Assembly: GCF_008806345.1 (NCBI RefSeq)
Contig: NZ_VZZJ01000010.1
Coordinates: 124,001-188,000 of the forward strand
Length of the DNA stretch: 64,000 nt
Source of the DNA: Methylobacterium planeticum
GTDB lineage: Bacteria > Pseudomonadota > Alphaproteobacteria > Rhizobiales > Beijerinckiaceae
Reading direction: 5' to 3'
Position numbers and translations under genes: made by a program. A model generated the notes under the pieces. The model was not told the origin of the DNA, did no database searches, and saw only the letters and a list, made by a program, of their open reading frames with translations. Below, in pieces: positions 1 to 8,726 of this stretch; position 1 is the stretch's first letter; every line of letters starts with the position of its first letter.

Positions 1-711
1 CGCCGCCGCCACAGCTTCCTGTGGCAGGATTGGTGCGTCGAGGCGATGAGCGCAGGACTCGGCGCGCGGTTCCTGGGCACCTCGAATTGCCTGATCGCCC
101 TGCGTCGGGAGGTCGAGGCGGTCGGCACCAACGCCCACGAGTTGCCGATGGTCTACGCGGCGATGGCGGAAGACGACGCCGCGCTGGCTCAAGCGCCCTA
201 CGATGTCCTGCGGGACTGGCAGCAGGATTACGCGGGAAATTTGCTGGTCGTGCTTCCCGATACCTACGGGACGACGGGATTCCTCGCCGATGCGCCCGAT
301 TGGTTGACCGCCTGGACCGGCATTCGCATCGATTCGAAGAACCCGATCGCGGGTGGCGAGGAAGTGATCGCCTGGTGGCAGGCGCGCGGGTGCGACCCGA
401 CGACGAAGCTCGCGATCTTCTCCGACGGCCTCGACATCGACACGATCGAGCAGATCCACGCCCATTTCCACGGCCGCCTGCGCATCGGCTACGGCTGGGG
501 CACGCTCCTGACCAACGACTTCCGGGGACTGGGCCAGGACGGCCGCCTCGACCCGATCTCGATCGTCTGCAAGGTGATCGAGGCGAATGGGCGCCCGGCA
601 GTGAAGATCTCCGACAACCCCACCAAGGCGATCGGACCGGAGGCGGAGATCGCCCGATACCAGCGCGTCTTCGGCACAGGCGGGCAGGTGGTCACCCCGG
701 TCGTCGTGTGA
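1..711 (+). CDS. pncB: Nicotinate phosphoribosyltransferase, C-terminal part (cut by window start)
   Basis: The open frame runs in from base 1, so the true start lies outside the window and about 236 C-terminal residues are visible. The enzyme makes nicotinate mononucleotide from nicotinate and PRPP in the NAD salvage (Preiss-Handler) pathway, in the cytoplasm. Family signatures visible in order are [10 protein letters not shown] near the left edge, [26 protein letters not shown] and the glycine-rich [11 protein letters not shown], which resembles the phosphate-binding end of the type II phosphoribosyltransferase barrel. The C-terminal [10 protein letters not shown] is also typical. No partner gene is visible upstream. 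The 3' end is complete, with TGA at 709-711. The identification is firm; only the N-terminal part is missing. Confidence 0.93.
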   Translation, partial: RRRHSFLWQDWCVEAMSAGLGARFLGTSNCLIALRREVEAVGTNAHELPMVYAAMAEDDAALAQAPYDVLRDWQQDYAGNLLVVLPDTYGTTGFLADAPDWLTAWTGIRIDSKNPIAGGEEVIAWWQARGCDPTTKLAIFSDGLDIDTIEQIHAHFHGRLRIGYGWGTLLTNDFRGLGQDGRLDPISIVCKVIEANGRPAVKISDNPTKAIGPEAEIARYQRVFGTGGQVVTPVVV

Positions 712-822
712 GGCTCTGCGCGCGTACCGCACGGTGCGTCATACGCGACGCATCTCCCTCGGATCCGCGATCACGGATCCGTGACAATCCTGGCGATCGG
801 CAAGGATCGTTTGGCCGACGAC

Positions 823-860
823 GCCGTTCCTCAGGCGGCGACGCCCAGCCGAGGAACGGC
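823..860. promoter_or_regulatory. Perfect 10-bp inverted repeat upstream of the AI-2E-type gene
   Basis: GCCGTTCCTC at 823-832 is repeated inverted as GAGGAACGGC at 851-860, with an 18-base spacer, 36 bases before the next start codon. It could be an operator or the stem of a leader hairpin. Each arm contains GGAAC on one strand, but no CGTT-like element sits at EcfG spacing (on plus, the nearest CGTT is 19 bases away), so I do not call a promoter. Function unknown. Confidence 0.4.
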
Positions 861-895
861 ACCGTCGCCCGCGTAGCGTTCGAGACGGGATCGGA

Positions 896-2974
896 ATGGC
901 CAGAGACACGAGTTCGGAGGTATCCCTCGTCCCGCCGCGCCCGACACGCATAGCCGCCGCCGAGGTTCCGAAAGCGGCGCTCGCCTCGCCGATCGTCGTC
1001 GGGGCGGCCATCGTGGCGATCCTGTATTTCGGGCGCGAGATCTTCATCCCCATCGCGATCGCGGTCCTGCTGTCCTTCGTGCTGGGGCCGATCGTGAACC
1101 TCCTGCGGCGGCTCAGGCTCCCGCGGATCGTCGCGGTCGGCATCGCGGTAGCGGCGACCCTCGGCATCGTCGCGGCGCTAGCGACCCTGATCGGCGTGCA
1201 ACTCGCAGACCTCGCGCAGGACGTGCCCCGCTACCGCACCACCATCGAGCGCAAGGTTGAGGGCTTGCGCGACAGCCCGGTCGGTCAGGCCACCAGCTAC
1301 GTCGCCAATATCGGTCGCGCGATCCATCAGGCCGGCAACAGCAACGAGGACAGCGCGGTCAAGGCCCCGCCGGCCTCTGCTGCGCCGGAACCCAAGCCCG
1401 TCATCGTCGAGATGAAGGACCGCCCGCCCGGGCCGATCGAGATGGCCGGCACCGTGCTGTCACCGGTGCTTCATCCCCTCGCCATCACGGGTATCGTCTT
1501 CGTGGTGCTCCTCTTCATCCTGATGCAGCGTGAGGATCTGCGCGACCGGATGATCCGGCTTGCCGGATCGAGCGACCTTCACCGGACGACGCTCGCGATG
1601 GATGACGCTGCCCGGCGCCTGAGCCGCTACTTCCTCGTCCAACTCGCGTTGAATGCCTGTTTCGGCCTCGTCGTCGGGGTCGGGCTCTACCTGATCGGCG
1701 TTCCGAACCCCGTCCTCTGGGGCATCTTCTCGGCGCTGATGCGCTTCGTGCCCTATGCGGGCGCCTTCCTCTCCGCCGTGTTTCCCCTGGCGCTCGCCGC
1801 TGCGGTCGATCCCGGCTGGGGCATGGTGATCGCCACCGCGATCCTATTCCTGATCCTCGAACCGCTTGTCGGGCAGATCGTCGAGCCCATGCTCTACGGA
1901 CACTCGACGGGCCTCTCGCCCTTCGCGGTGCTGGTGTCGGCCCTGTTCTGGACGTGGTTGTGGGGACCGATCGGGCTCTTGCTCTCGACCCCGCTCACCG
2001 TCTGCCTCGTCGTGCTCGGGCGCCATGTCGACAGGCTCGAATTCCTCGACGTGCTCTTCGGCGACCAGCCGGCTCTGACGCCGGTCGAGAATTTCTATCA
2101 GCGCATCCTCGCCGACGATCCCGAGGAGGTGCAGGAGCACGCCGACCTCATCCTGCAGGAATGCTCGCTCTCGACCTACTATGACGAGGTCGTGATGAAG
2201 GGCCTGGAGCTCGCCGCGCGTGATGCGGCGCGGGGCGTGCTCACAGCCGAGCAGAAGACCGACATTCGGGCCTCCCTGGCGGGGTTGATCGAGGAACTCG
2301 CCGAGCACGCCGACGAGAGCACGCCGCGGGCCGATGCGGAGCCGAACCGGCTCATGCTCAGCCGGGCGGGCGTGGACCCGGCCTGCGGGCGCGAGCCCGT
2401 TGTGCCCGGCGCGCCTTCACCGGACGCGGTTCCGCAGCCGTGGCGGCAGGAGGGCGCCGTGCTCTGCGTTTCCGGCCGCGGCTTCGTCGATGGCGCCGCC
2501 GCAGCGATCCTCGCGCAACTCCTGGCCAAGCGGGGGATCGGAACACGGGTCGTTACCTTCTCGGAGCTGTCCCGGAGCAGGATCGCGACGTTCGATCCGG
2601 GCCCCGCCCTCATGGCCTGCATCGTCTCGCTCGCCGTGAGCGGGGAACCGACGCATCTCCGGCGTCTCGTCCATCGACTGAAGCGGCGGATACCACGGGC
2701 GCGGATCGCGGTGGGCCTTTGGCGTGCCGACGACGAGATCCCGGCCGATTCCGCGCAGCAGGCGACGATGGGGGCTGACGCCCATGTTACCTCGCTGCGT
2801 GCGGCGGTCGAAGGAGTGCTGGCCGCCCTCCGTGATGCCGCTTCCCCCACGGCACCGGAGGCATCCGAGACCGGACGCGGGGCCGTGATGGCCGGCGCAG
2901 AAGGGCTTGACGCCGCGCCCGCGAACTCGCTTCGTCACATCGATCCGGATCCCGCCGAACAGGGTGTCAGCTGA
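896..2974 (+). CDS. AI-2E family (PerM-type) membrane transporter with a long C-terminal extension
   Basis: This 692-residue protein starts with roughly 380 residues of the AI-2E/PerM transporter family. Several hydrophobic helices are visible (FIPIAIAVLLSFVLGPIVN, PLAITGIVFVVLLFILM and others), plus the conserved re-entrant region around NPVLWGIFSALMRFVPYAG and the late segment FWTWLWGPIGLLLSTPL. Members are inner-membrane exporters or exchangers; the substrate cannot be told from sequence. The remaining 310 residues are cytoplasmic: a helical stretch (about 380-470), a proline-rich linker and a Rossmann-like block from about residue 520 (VLCVSGRGFVDG) reminiscent of B12-binding folds but without a DxHxxG cobalamin motif. 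The stop overlaps the next start by one base (ATGA), implying translational coupling to the phosphatase gene. No strong ribosome site precedes the ATG. Confidence 0.85.
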   Translation: MARDTSSEVSLVPPRPTRIAAAEVPKAALASPIVVGAAIVAILYFGREIFIPIAIAVLLSFVLGPIVNLLRRLRLPRIVAVGIAVAATLGIVAALATLIGVQLADLAQDVPRYRTTIERKVEGLRDSPVGQATSYVANIGRAIHQAGNSNEDSAVKAPPASAAPEPKPVIVEMKDRPPGPIEMAGTVLSPVLHPLAITGIVFVVLLFILMQREDLRDRMIRLAGSSDLHRTTLAMDDAARRLSRYFLVQLALNACFGLVVGVGLYLIGVPNPVLWGIFSALMRFVPYAGAFLSAVFPLALAAAVDPGWGMVIATAILFLILEPLVGQIVEPMLYGHSTGLSPFAVLVSALFWTWLWGPIGLLLSTPLTVCLVVLGRHVDRLEFLDVLFGDQPALTPVENFYQRILADDPEEVQEHADLILQECSLSTYYDEVVMKGLELAARDAARGVLTAEQKTDIRASLAGLIEELAEHADESTPRADAEPNRLMLSRAGVDPACGREPVVPGAPSPDAVPQPWRQEGAVLCVSGRGFVDGAAAAILAQLLAKRGIGTRVVTFSELSRSRIATFDPGPALMACIVSLAVSGEPTHLRRLVHRLKRRIPRARIAVGLWRADDEIPADSAQQATMGADAHVTSLRAAVEGVLAALRDAASPTAPEASETGRGAVMAGAEGLDAAPANSLRHIDPDPAEQGVS

Positions 2975-3762
2975 TGAGCGTCGTCGATCTCGCGCGGTTC
3001 ATGGACGAACTCGCCACCGAATCGGGACAGGCGATCCTGCCGTTCTTCCGCGCGCATTTCGGCCTGGACGACAAGGCTCACGACGGCGCGGCCTTCGACC
3101 CGGTCACCGAGGCTGACCGGGCGGCGGAGGTCGTTTTGCGCAACATGATCCGTCAGGCCTTCCCGACGCACGGCATCCTGGGGGAGGAATTCGGCTCGGA
3201 GCGGCTGGATGCCGAGTGCGTCTGGGTCCTCGACCCGATCGACGGCACCCGCGCCTTCATCGCGGGATTGCCGACATGGGGCACCCTCATCGGCCTGACG
3301 AAGGGTGGTGTGGCCGTCCGCGGGATGATGCACCAGCCGTTCCTCGACGAGCGCTTCTCGGGGGACGGGGCGAGCGCGCGGCTGCGCAGCCCGCGCGGCG
3401 AGCGGGTCCTGCGCACGCGCCGCTGCGAGGCCGTCGCCGACGCCATCCTGGCCACCACCGACCCGCGCCTGTTCGAGGAGGGTGAGGAGCGGGATCGCTT
3501 CCAATCCGTCCAGTCCGCGGTGCGGATGGCGCGATACGGCACGGATTGTTACGCCTATTGCATGCTGGCGGCCGGCCAGATCGACCTCGTGGTCGAGGCA
3601 GGCCTGAAGCCCTACGACATCGTCGCGCTCATTCCGATCGTCGAGGGCGCCGGGGGCGTCGTGACGGCCTGGGACGGCGGTCCCGCGACGCAGGGTGGCC
3701 GCGTCGTCGCGGCGGGCGATCCGCGTCTGCATGAGGCGGTCCTCAGACAGCTCAATCCTTGA
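2974..3762 (+). CDS. hisN: Inositol monophosphatase-family phosphatase, probably histidinol-phosphatase (HisN type)
   Basis: A 262-residue member of the Mg-dependent inositol monophosphatase superfamily. The metal-binding motifs are all present: GILGEEFGSE (first glutamate), WVLDPIDGTRAFI (DPIDGT) and the C-terminal KPYDIVALIPIVEGAGG. DPIDGTRAFI and GTDCYAYCMLAAGQIDLVVE match best the HisN branch, which removes phosphate from L-histidinol phosphate in histidine synthesis in many Alphaproteobacteria. A generic inositol or nucleotide phosphatase cannot be excluded, because substrate specificity in this fold is hard to read. The start overlaps the stop of the membrane transporter gene by one base, so the two are probably co-transcribed and coupled. 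No other histidine gene is nearby. Confidence 0.82.
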   Translation: MSVVDLARFMDELATESGQAILPFFRAHFGLDDKAHDGAAFDPVTEADRAAEVVLRNMIRQAFPTHGILGEEFGSERLDAECVWVLDPIDGTRAFIAGLPTWGTLIGLTKGGVAVRGMMHQPFLDERFSGDGASARLRSPRGERVLRTRRCEAVADAILATTDPRLFEEGEERDRFQSVQSAVRMARYGTDCYAYCMLAAGQIDLVVEAGLKPYDIVALIPIVEGAGGVVTAWDGGPATQGGRVVAAGDPRLHEAVLRQLNP

Positions 3763-3887
3763 GGACGGCTCAGCGCGGGTCGAGGCGGTCGCCGCGTGAG
3801 GCCGGTCCCGGGGCGCGACGGGAATTGAACCGGAAACCATCACGGTTCGTTGCCTGAGACCCGACAAGCTTTGCCGATGCGGATTCC

Positions 3888-5078
3888 GTGCTCCTGACCG
3901 CACTCCTCGCCCTGACGACGCTGCTGCCGCGGATCGATGTGGGGCTCGAGACACTGCGCGCCACCGTGAGAACGGCCCCGACCGTCCTCGCGACGGCCAC
4001 GGTCGCGCCCACCATGCCCCGGTTCGCCCCGGAGGCGCGGGCCGTCACCAACTGGCGCGAGGAGGCCGGGGATGCGCTTCGGCCGGCCTCGCTCGCGCTG
4101 GTTGCTCGCTACTCAACCACCGATCCGCAGTTCGTCGCCCGCTGCGTGAAGCTCAACAACTACTGGTGCATAAAGCGCGCAGGATGGTCCGGCGAGATCG
4201 GAGCCGACGCGGAGGGTCATACGGGCTTTGCCAGTGCGGCCGATGGCGCCGATGCGGCCGCCCAGCTGCTACGCCGCTACTACCGCGACTACGGACGCAA
4301 GACCGCCCTGACGATCGTTCGCCGCTGGGCCCCGGCCTCCTGCGGCCTCCCGAACCCGATCCTCGCGAGGGGGTCGGCGAGCCGTGGGCCGGCGGTCTCG
4401 ACGGCGATCGCGCCGCGGGGTCTCGGGCGGACGCTGCGTGCCCGCTTCCTCGCACGCCACGGGCGCGGCGGGGTGTCGCGAAGCCTCGCATTCGCGCGCG
4501 TCCGGACACCGGCGGTGCCCCGGACCGAGCTTCGGATCCAGCCCTGGTCTCCCCTCGCGCGGATGGCGGGCCAGCCCCGGCGGCGGGTGGCGCAGGCTCC
4601 GCTCCCCGCCTTGCGGCCGGTCCCCGATATCGCTGGACCGCCGACATCGTCCAGCTCCGGCCGTTCCGTGCCCGGAACCGCAAGGGTAAGCGGCGCGGCC
4701 GATCCGAGCGCGCTGCTCGCACGGCCGAGCCTTGCGCCGGATCGGCTGGTTGCCGAATCCGCGGCGCTTCCCGCGATCGCAGCGGGCCTGCCGCTCCTCG
4801 ACTTGCGGCTCCCGGCTCCCCTCTGCGGGGGTGACGAGGTGCGGATCGCCAACTACGCCGCCCGCATCGCCCTCAGCGTCGGGCTCAAGCCGGGCGACGA
4901 CCTTCGGCTCTTCTCGGCCGAAGGCACACCGACCCCGAACCTCGCACCCGTGATGCTCGCCATGTCGGGCGTCGAACTCGGTACCCTCCGGGCCGGCCCG
5001 GACCTCGTCGAGGCCGCGGTCGCACGGCTCGGCGCGGGCTCCGAGCGCGCATCCGCGACGGCGCAGGCGAGCCCCTAG
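3888..5078 (+). CDS. Secreted or membrane-anchored protein with a phage structural-protein-P5-like segment
   Basis: The GTG start opens a hydrophobic stretch (MLLTALLALTTLLPRIDVG) that could be a signal peptide or anchor. Residues about 80-150 hold a compact motif set, including CVKLNNYWCIKRAGW, a GHTGFASAADGADAAAQLL stretch and IVRRWAPASCG. This resembles the PRD1 P5-like segment (GW-G, GF, LL-Y, RWAPP) carried by many phage and bacterial cell-wall-associated proteins. The middle is low-complexity, rich in Arg, Pro and Ala. The last 90 residues form a second conserved-looking block beginning LCGGDEVRIANYAARIAL. I do not recognise a catalytic site. The gene lies between hisN and ycjX, 24 bases before the latter's start. 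Function unknown; a cell-envelope role is a guess. Confidence 0.6.
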   Translation: MLLTALLALTTLLPRIDVGLETLRATVRTAPTVLATATVAPTMPRFAPEARAVTNWREEAGDALRPASLALVARYSTTDPQFVARCVKLNNYWCIKRAGWSGEIGADAEGHTGFASAADGADAAAQLLRRYYRDYGRKTALTIVRRWAPASCGLPNPILARGSASRGPAVSTAIAPRGLGRTLRARFLARHGRGGVSRSLAFARVRTPAVPRTELRIQPWSPLARMAGQPRRRVAQAPLPALRPVPDIAGPPTSSSSGRSVPGTARVSGAADPSALLARPSLAPDRLVAESAALPAIAAGLPLLDLRLPAPLCGGDEVRIANYAARIALSVGLKPGDDLRLFSAEGTPTPNLAPVMLAMSGVELGTLRAGPDLVEAAVARLGAGSERASATAQASP

Positions 5079-5102
5079 GGCGCGAGGCTTGTCCGGAGAG
5101 CC

Positions 5103-6614
5103 TTGCAGCCGCCGCTTCCGCGCGCCACCTCAGCGCGGCCCCTGTCCCACCCGTCGAGTCTCGCCTTGCCGCCCCTGCACAGTTTCGCCGCGCGCGCCGG
5201 ATTGGCGGTCAAAGCCTTCGCCGAGGCGTCGAGCGACCTCCTGATCCAGCCGACTCTCCGGCTCGGCGTCACCGGACTGGCGCGCTCCGGCAAGACGGTC
5301 TTCACCACGGCCCTGATCCACCACCTGATCGAGGCCCATGCGCTCCCGGCCTTCGCACCCGCCCAGGAAGGGCGCCTGCGCCGCGCCCGCCTCGTGCCGC
5401 AGCCCGACGACGACGTGCCGCGCTTCCCCTACGAGGATCACATCGCCGCGCTGGCGCAGGACCGGCGCTGGCCCCGCTCCACCGACCGGATCAGCCAGTT
5501 CCGCCTCGCGATCGAGTACGAGCGTGCCGGCGCGTGGCGCTCAGGTCCGGCGACCCTGATGCTCGACGTGGTCGATTATCCGGGCGAGTGGCTGCTCGAC
5601 CTGGCCCTGATCGAGCAGAGCTACACCGCGTGGTCCCGCGCCACCATCGCCGGCACGCGGCGCGCGGGCCGCGCGGAGATCGCGGCTCCCTGGCTCGCCA
5701 TGTTGGCGGGGCTGGATCCGGCTGCGCCTCTCGACGAGCCCCTGGCCGAGCGGGCGAGCCAGGCGTTCAAGGCCTATCTCGGCGCCCTGCGGGCCGGGCC
5801 GGAATCCGTGGCGACGACGCCGCCGGGGCGTTTCCTGATGCCCGGCGACCTCGCGGGCTCGCCCGCGCTCACCTTCGCGCCCCTCGACAACCTGCCGGAA
5901 GCCCTGGCTCCGGACAGCTTGGCCGGCCTGATGGAGCGGCGCTTCGAAGCCTACAAGTCCAAGGTGGTCGAGCCCTTCTTCCGCGACCATTTCCAGCGCG
6001 TCGATCGGCAGATCGTCCTCGTCGACGTCCTCGCCGCGGTCGATGCCGGGCCGGCGGCGCTGGCCGAGCTGGAGGAAGCCCTGGATTCGGTGCTGCTAAG
6101 CCTCAATATCGGCCGCAACACCTTGCTGTCGCGCCTGTTCGCGCCGCGGGCGGATCGCATCCTCTTCGCGGCCACGAAGGCCGATCACCTGCACCAGACC
6201 AGCCACGACAGGCTCGATGCCCTGCTGCGCCTCCTCGTCTCGCGGGCGATGCGCCGGACGGAGGCCGCGGGCGCGCGCGTCGGCACCGTGGCGCTGGCCT
6301 CCGTCCGGGCCACCCGCGAGACCACCGTTCACGAGGGCGCGGCGAGCTTCCGGGCCGTTTCCGGCACGCCTGAGGCCGGCGAACGCGTGGGCGACGAGAT
6401 CTTCGACGGCGTGAGCGAGGCGGCGGTGTTTCCGGGCGAGCTGCCGGCGAGGCCAGAGGCGGTGCTCGAGGGCGCGGTCGCGCCGGGCTCCCTGCGCTTC
6501 CCGCGCTTCCGGCCTCCGCTGATCAGGCCCGATGCGCTCGGCCGGCCCGGCCACCTGCCGCAGATCCGGCTCGACCGGGCGATGCAGTTCCTGATCGGCG
6601 ACAGGCTCGCCTGA
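5103..6614 (+). CDS. ycjX: YcjX-family P-loop GTPase-like protein (DUF463)
   Basis: A 503-residue homologue of YcjX, a stress-linked P-loop protein found widely in Proteobacteria. Visible features are a Walker A at about residues 56-65 (GVTGLARSGKT), VDYPGEWLLDLALI (a G3-like region typical of the family), IVLVDVLAAVDAG, and LFAATKADHLHQ, which resembles the G4 (NKxD) element. Biochemical work on homologues supports GTP binding, but the physiological role is unresolved; it is usually co-transcribed with ycjF, as here. The TTG start at 5103 is preceded by GGAGAG at 5095-5100. A later in-frame TTG at 5202 would place the start closer to the conserved core, so the N-terminus is uncertain. Confidence 0.85.
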   Translation: MQPPLPRATSARPLSHPSSLALPPLHSFAARAGLAVKAFAEASSDLLIQPTLRLGVTGLARSGKTVFTTALIHHLIEAHALPAFAPAQEGRLRRARLVPQPDDDVPRFPYEDHIAALAQDRRWPRSTDRISQFRLAIEYERAGAWRSGPATLMLDVVDYPGEWLLDLALIEQSYTAWSRATIAGTRRAGRAEIAAPWLAMLAGLDPAAPLDEPLAERASQAFKAYLGALRAGPESVATTPPGRFLMPGDLAGSPALTFAPLDNLPEALAPDSLAGLMERRFEAYKSKVVEPFFRDHFQRVDRQIVLVDVLAAVDAGPAALAELEEALDSVLLSLNIGRNTLLSRLFAPRADRILFAATKADHLHQTSHDRLDALLRLLVSRAMRRTEAAGARVGTVALASVRATRETTVHEGAASFRAVSGTPEAGERVGDEIFDGVSEAAVFPGELPARPEAVLEGAVAPGSLRFPRFRPPLIRPDALGRPGHLPQIRLDRAMQFLIGDRLA

Positions 6615-6648
6615 TGCACGCACCCTTCCGAGTGTCGACGGTGACCCC

Positions 6649-7680
6649 ATGAGCTCTTCCCAGCGCCCCCGCGCGTTCCGGATTCCGACGGCCGACCCCA
6701 CCGCCGGCAAGGGCGTCGCGTCCGATCCTGCGCCATCGAGCCAGGTGCGGATCGTCGAGGAGCCGTTCGAGATCCTGGAGGCCGCCGACGGCACGCCGGT
6801 TCCGGTCGCCCCGAAGAGCCGGGCGCCGTGGCTGTCGCTGCTGCTCCTGGCTCTCGGCGGTCTGGTGTCCCTCGCGGTCGGGCTCTCGGTGGAGCGCCTG
6901 ATCGCGGACCTGTTCCAGGCCGCCCCCTGGCTCGGCGGCGTGGCGCTGGCCCTCCTGGCGCTCGCGGCGGTCGCGTTCCTGGCCATCGTCGGGCGCGAAC
7001 TCGGGGGACTCTGGCGCGAGCGCCGGATCGAGCGGCTGCGCGCGTCGGCGGTCGCGGCGATCAGCACCCGCGACCATACGGCGGCGCAGGCGGTGGTGCG
7101 CGACCTCACGGCCTTCTACGCCGACCGCGGCGCACTGGCGGAGGGGCGTAAGCGCCTGGAAGCCTTGGGCGATTCGATCCTCGACGTCGACGACCGCATC
7201 GGCCTCGCCGAGCACGAATTGCTGGCTCCCCTCGACCGGCAGGCGCGCAACGCCATCGCGACGGCGGCCAAGCAGGTCTCCGCCGTGACGGCCCTCAGCC
7301 CGCGCGCCATCGTGGATGTCGCCTTCGTGGTGTTCTCGGCCGTGCGGCTCCTGCGCCGGATCGCCCAGATCTACGGCGGCCGGCCGGGTTTCCTCGGCTT
7401 CCTGCGCCTGGCCCGGGCCGCCTTCGCGCATCTGACCGTGACGGGGGGGATGGCGGTCGGCGAGAGCATGATGCAGCAGGTGCTCGGGCTCGGCATCGCG
7501 GCCCGGGTCTCGGCCAAGCTCGGGGAGGGAGTCCTCAACGGCCTGATGACGGCCCGGTTCGGCCTGGCGGCGCTCGCGGTCTGCCGGCCGCTGCCCTTCA
7601 CCCGCGAGGCGCCGCCGCGCCTGTCGGACGTGGCGGGGGAGCTGCTGCGCCCGGCCGGGAGCGAGCGCGAGAAGGAGTAG
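6649..7680 (+). CDS. ycjF: YcjF-family (TIGR01620/DUF697) inner-membrane protein
   Basis: A 343-residue protein whose disordered N-terminal 55 residues are followed by two close transmembrane helices (about 60-115; WLSLLLLALGGLVSLAVGLS and the LGGVALALLALAAVAFLAIV stretch) and then a mainly helical cytoplasmic part. The C-terminal half carries the DUF697 pattern ALSPRAIVDVAFVVFSAVRL, followed by a glycine-rich GGMAVGESMMQQVLGLG segment. It starts 34 bases after ycjX, and the ycjX-ycjF order is conserved across Proteobacteria, where both belong to envelope or phage-shock-type stress neighbourhoods. Partner or regulator of YcjX is the likely role; the exact function is unknown. The gene converges on a small minus-strand gene that ends 8 bases away. 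Confidence 0.85.
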   Translation: MSSSQRPRAFRIPTADPTAGKGVASDPAPSSQVRIVEEPFEILEAADGTPVPVAPKSRAPWLSLLLLALGGLVSLAVGLSVERLIADLFQAAPWLGGVALALLALAAVAFLAIVGRELGGLWRERRIERLRASAVAAISTRDHTAAQAVVRDLTAFYADRGALAEGRKRLEALGDSILDVDDRIGLAEHELLAPLDRQARNAIATAAKQVSAVTALSPRAIVDVAFVVFSAVRLLRRIAQIYGGRPGFLGFLRLARAAFAHLTVTGGMAVGESMMQQVLGLGIAARVSAKLGEGVLNGLMTARFGLAALAVCRPLPFTREAPPRLSDVAGELLRPAGSEREKE

Positions 7681-7688
7681 CCGCGGGT

Positions 7689-7946
7689 CTATTCGCCCGA
7701 GGCGAGCTTGCGATCGGGCGCCGGCGCGGCGGTCGCGTTCCGGCGATTCGCGATGCGGCTGAACATGTTACCGGTGTAGTCGGCGACCTTCGGCTTCTCG
7801 CCGGCGGTGAGCTGCGCCTCGAAGATCTCGATCCGCTTCAGGAGAGCCGCATCGTTGAAGATCGAGCTGTTGAACGACGTGCTGGCGCGCGGGCCGAGGG
7901 CCGTTTGCACCGCCTCGAGTCTGGTCAGAAGCTCTTTTCTCGTCAC
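7689..7946 (-). CDS. Small hypothetical protein, 85 aa
   Basis: An 85-residue soluble protein with a GTG start preceded by AGGAG eight bases upstream, which supports translation. It begins MTRKELLTRLEAVQTALGPR, is predominantly helical with charged residues, and has a disordered tail. No cysteine pair, helix-turn-helix or membrane segment is visible, and I do not recognise the family. It stands alone between the convergent ycjF gene and the hydrolase gene further upstream. Coding reality rests on the ribosome site and on amino-acid composition like that of its neighbours. Confidence 0.55.
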   Translation of the reverse strand: MTRKELLTRLEAVQTALGPRASTSFNSSIFNDAALLKRIEIFEAQLTAGEKPKVADYTGNMFSRIANRRNATAAPAPDRKLASGE

Positions 7947-8078
7947 GATGAATCTCCTGCGAGCGATGACCGCCCTCGTCGCGTCCCATCCAGACCCATC
8001 CTGGTAAACGAGGGGTTAACGGGGCTCCGTTTCGGCGCCCGTGCCCTGAGCCGCGCCGGAAGAGACCTGGGCCAAGCC

Positions 8079-8630
8079 TCAGAGATTCCTGAGGAATCCC
8101 GCAAGCCGCATCAACCCCTCCGGCCAGGGCCCGTGGCCGCTCGCGACGTTGATGTGGCCCGATTCCCCGGCATCGACGAGGAGCGAGCCCCAGGCATAGG
8201 CGAAATCCTCCGCGCGCTCGTAGCGGCAATAGGGGTCGCTTCGGCTGGCCACCAGCAGCGACGGGAAGGGCAGGGGCTCGCGCGGCAGGGGCGCGAAGGC
8301 CCTGACGGCGGCGGGCAGGTCCGGGGTCTCCTCGACGTCGGGGAGCGCCACGAGCAGGGCGCCGCGCACCGTGCCGGGGGGAAAATCGCTGACGGCTTCG
8401 ACACTTGCTACGACCCCGAGGCTGTGCGCGATCAGGATGACGGGGCGCGTGGCGCCCGCGACCGCCTCGACGATGCGGGCGCGCCAGGCCGCCGGCTCGG
8501 GGGCGTGCCAGTCGTCCTGCTCGACGAGGCGGGCGGTGCCGAGGCGGCTCGCCCAGCGGGCCTGCCAGTGCTCCGCCTCGGAGCCGGCGAGGCCCGGGAT
8601 GATCAGGATGTCGCAATCGGCTGTCTTCAT
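8079..8630 (-). CDS. RBBP9/YdeN-family alpha/beta hydrolase
   Basis: A 183-residue single-domain serine hydrolase of the RBBP9/YdeN family. The order of motifs is diagnostic: the oxyanion-loop IIPGLAGSEAEHWQARW, the nucleophile elbow LIAHSLGVVA (Ser in HSLG), the acid in SRSDPYC, and the catalytic His in SGHINVASG followed by GPWPEG. Length fits the family (about 170-190). Substrates of bacterial members are largely unknown; esterase activity is the usual in vitro result. It appears monocistronic: 96 bases separate it from uvsE upstream on the same strand and 132 bases from the small gene downstream. Confidence 0.85.
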   Translation of the reverse strand: MKTADCDILIIPGLAGSEAEHWQARWASRLGTARLVEQDDWHAPEPAAWRARIVEAVAGATRPVILIAHSLGVVASVEAVSDFPPGTVRGALLVALPDVEETPDLPAAVRAFAPLPREPLPFPSLLVASRSDPYCRYERAEDFAYAWGSLLVDAGESGHINVASGHGPWPEGLMRLAGFLRNL

Positions 8631-8726
8631 GGCTGCCTGCGATAACGGCTCGGGGCAGGGGCGTCGAGGTTCCGCGGATGGAACTTATCATGAACGATTC
8701 CGCGGATTCGCCCCGCGGGCGCCCGT

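Noticed and set aside
853..880. GGAAC followed by CGTT upstream of the AI-2E-type gene
   Set aside because: Spacing is 19 bases rather than 16-17, so it does not fit an EcfG promoter.
3818..3850. tRNA-like T-arm sequence on the minus strand (GGTTCAATTCC)
   Set aside because: The flanking bases do not form a 5-bp T stem, and no acceptor, D or anticodon arm can be drawn around it.
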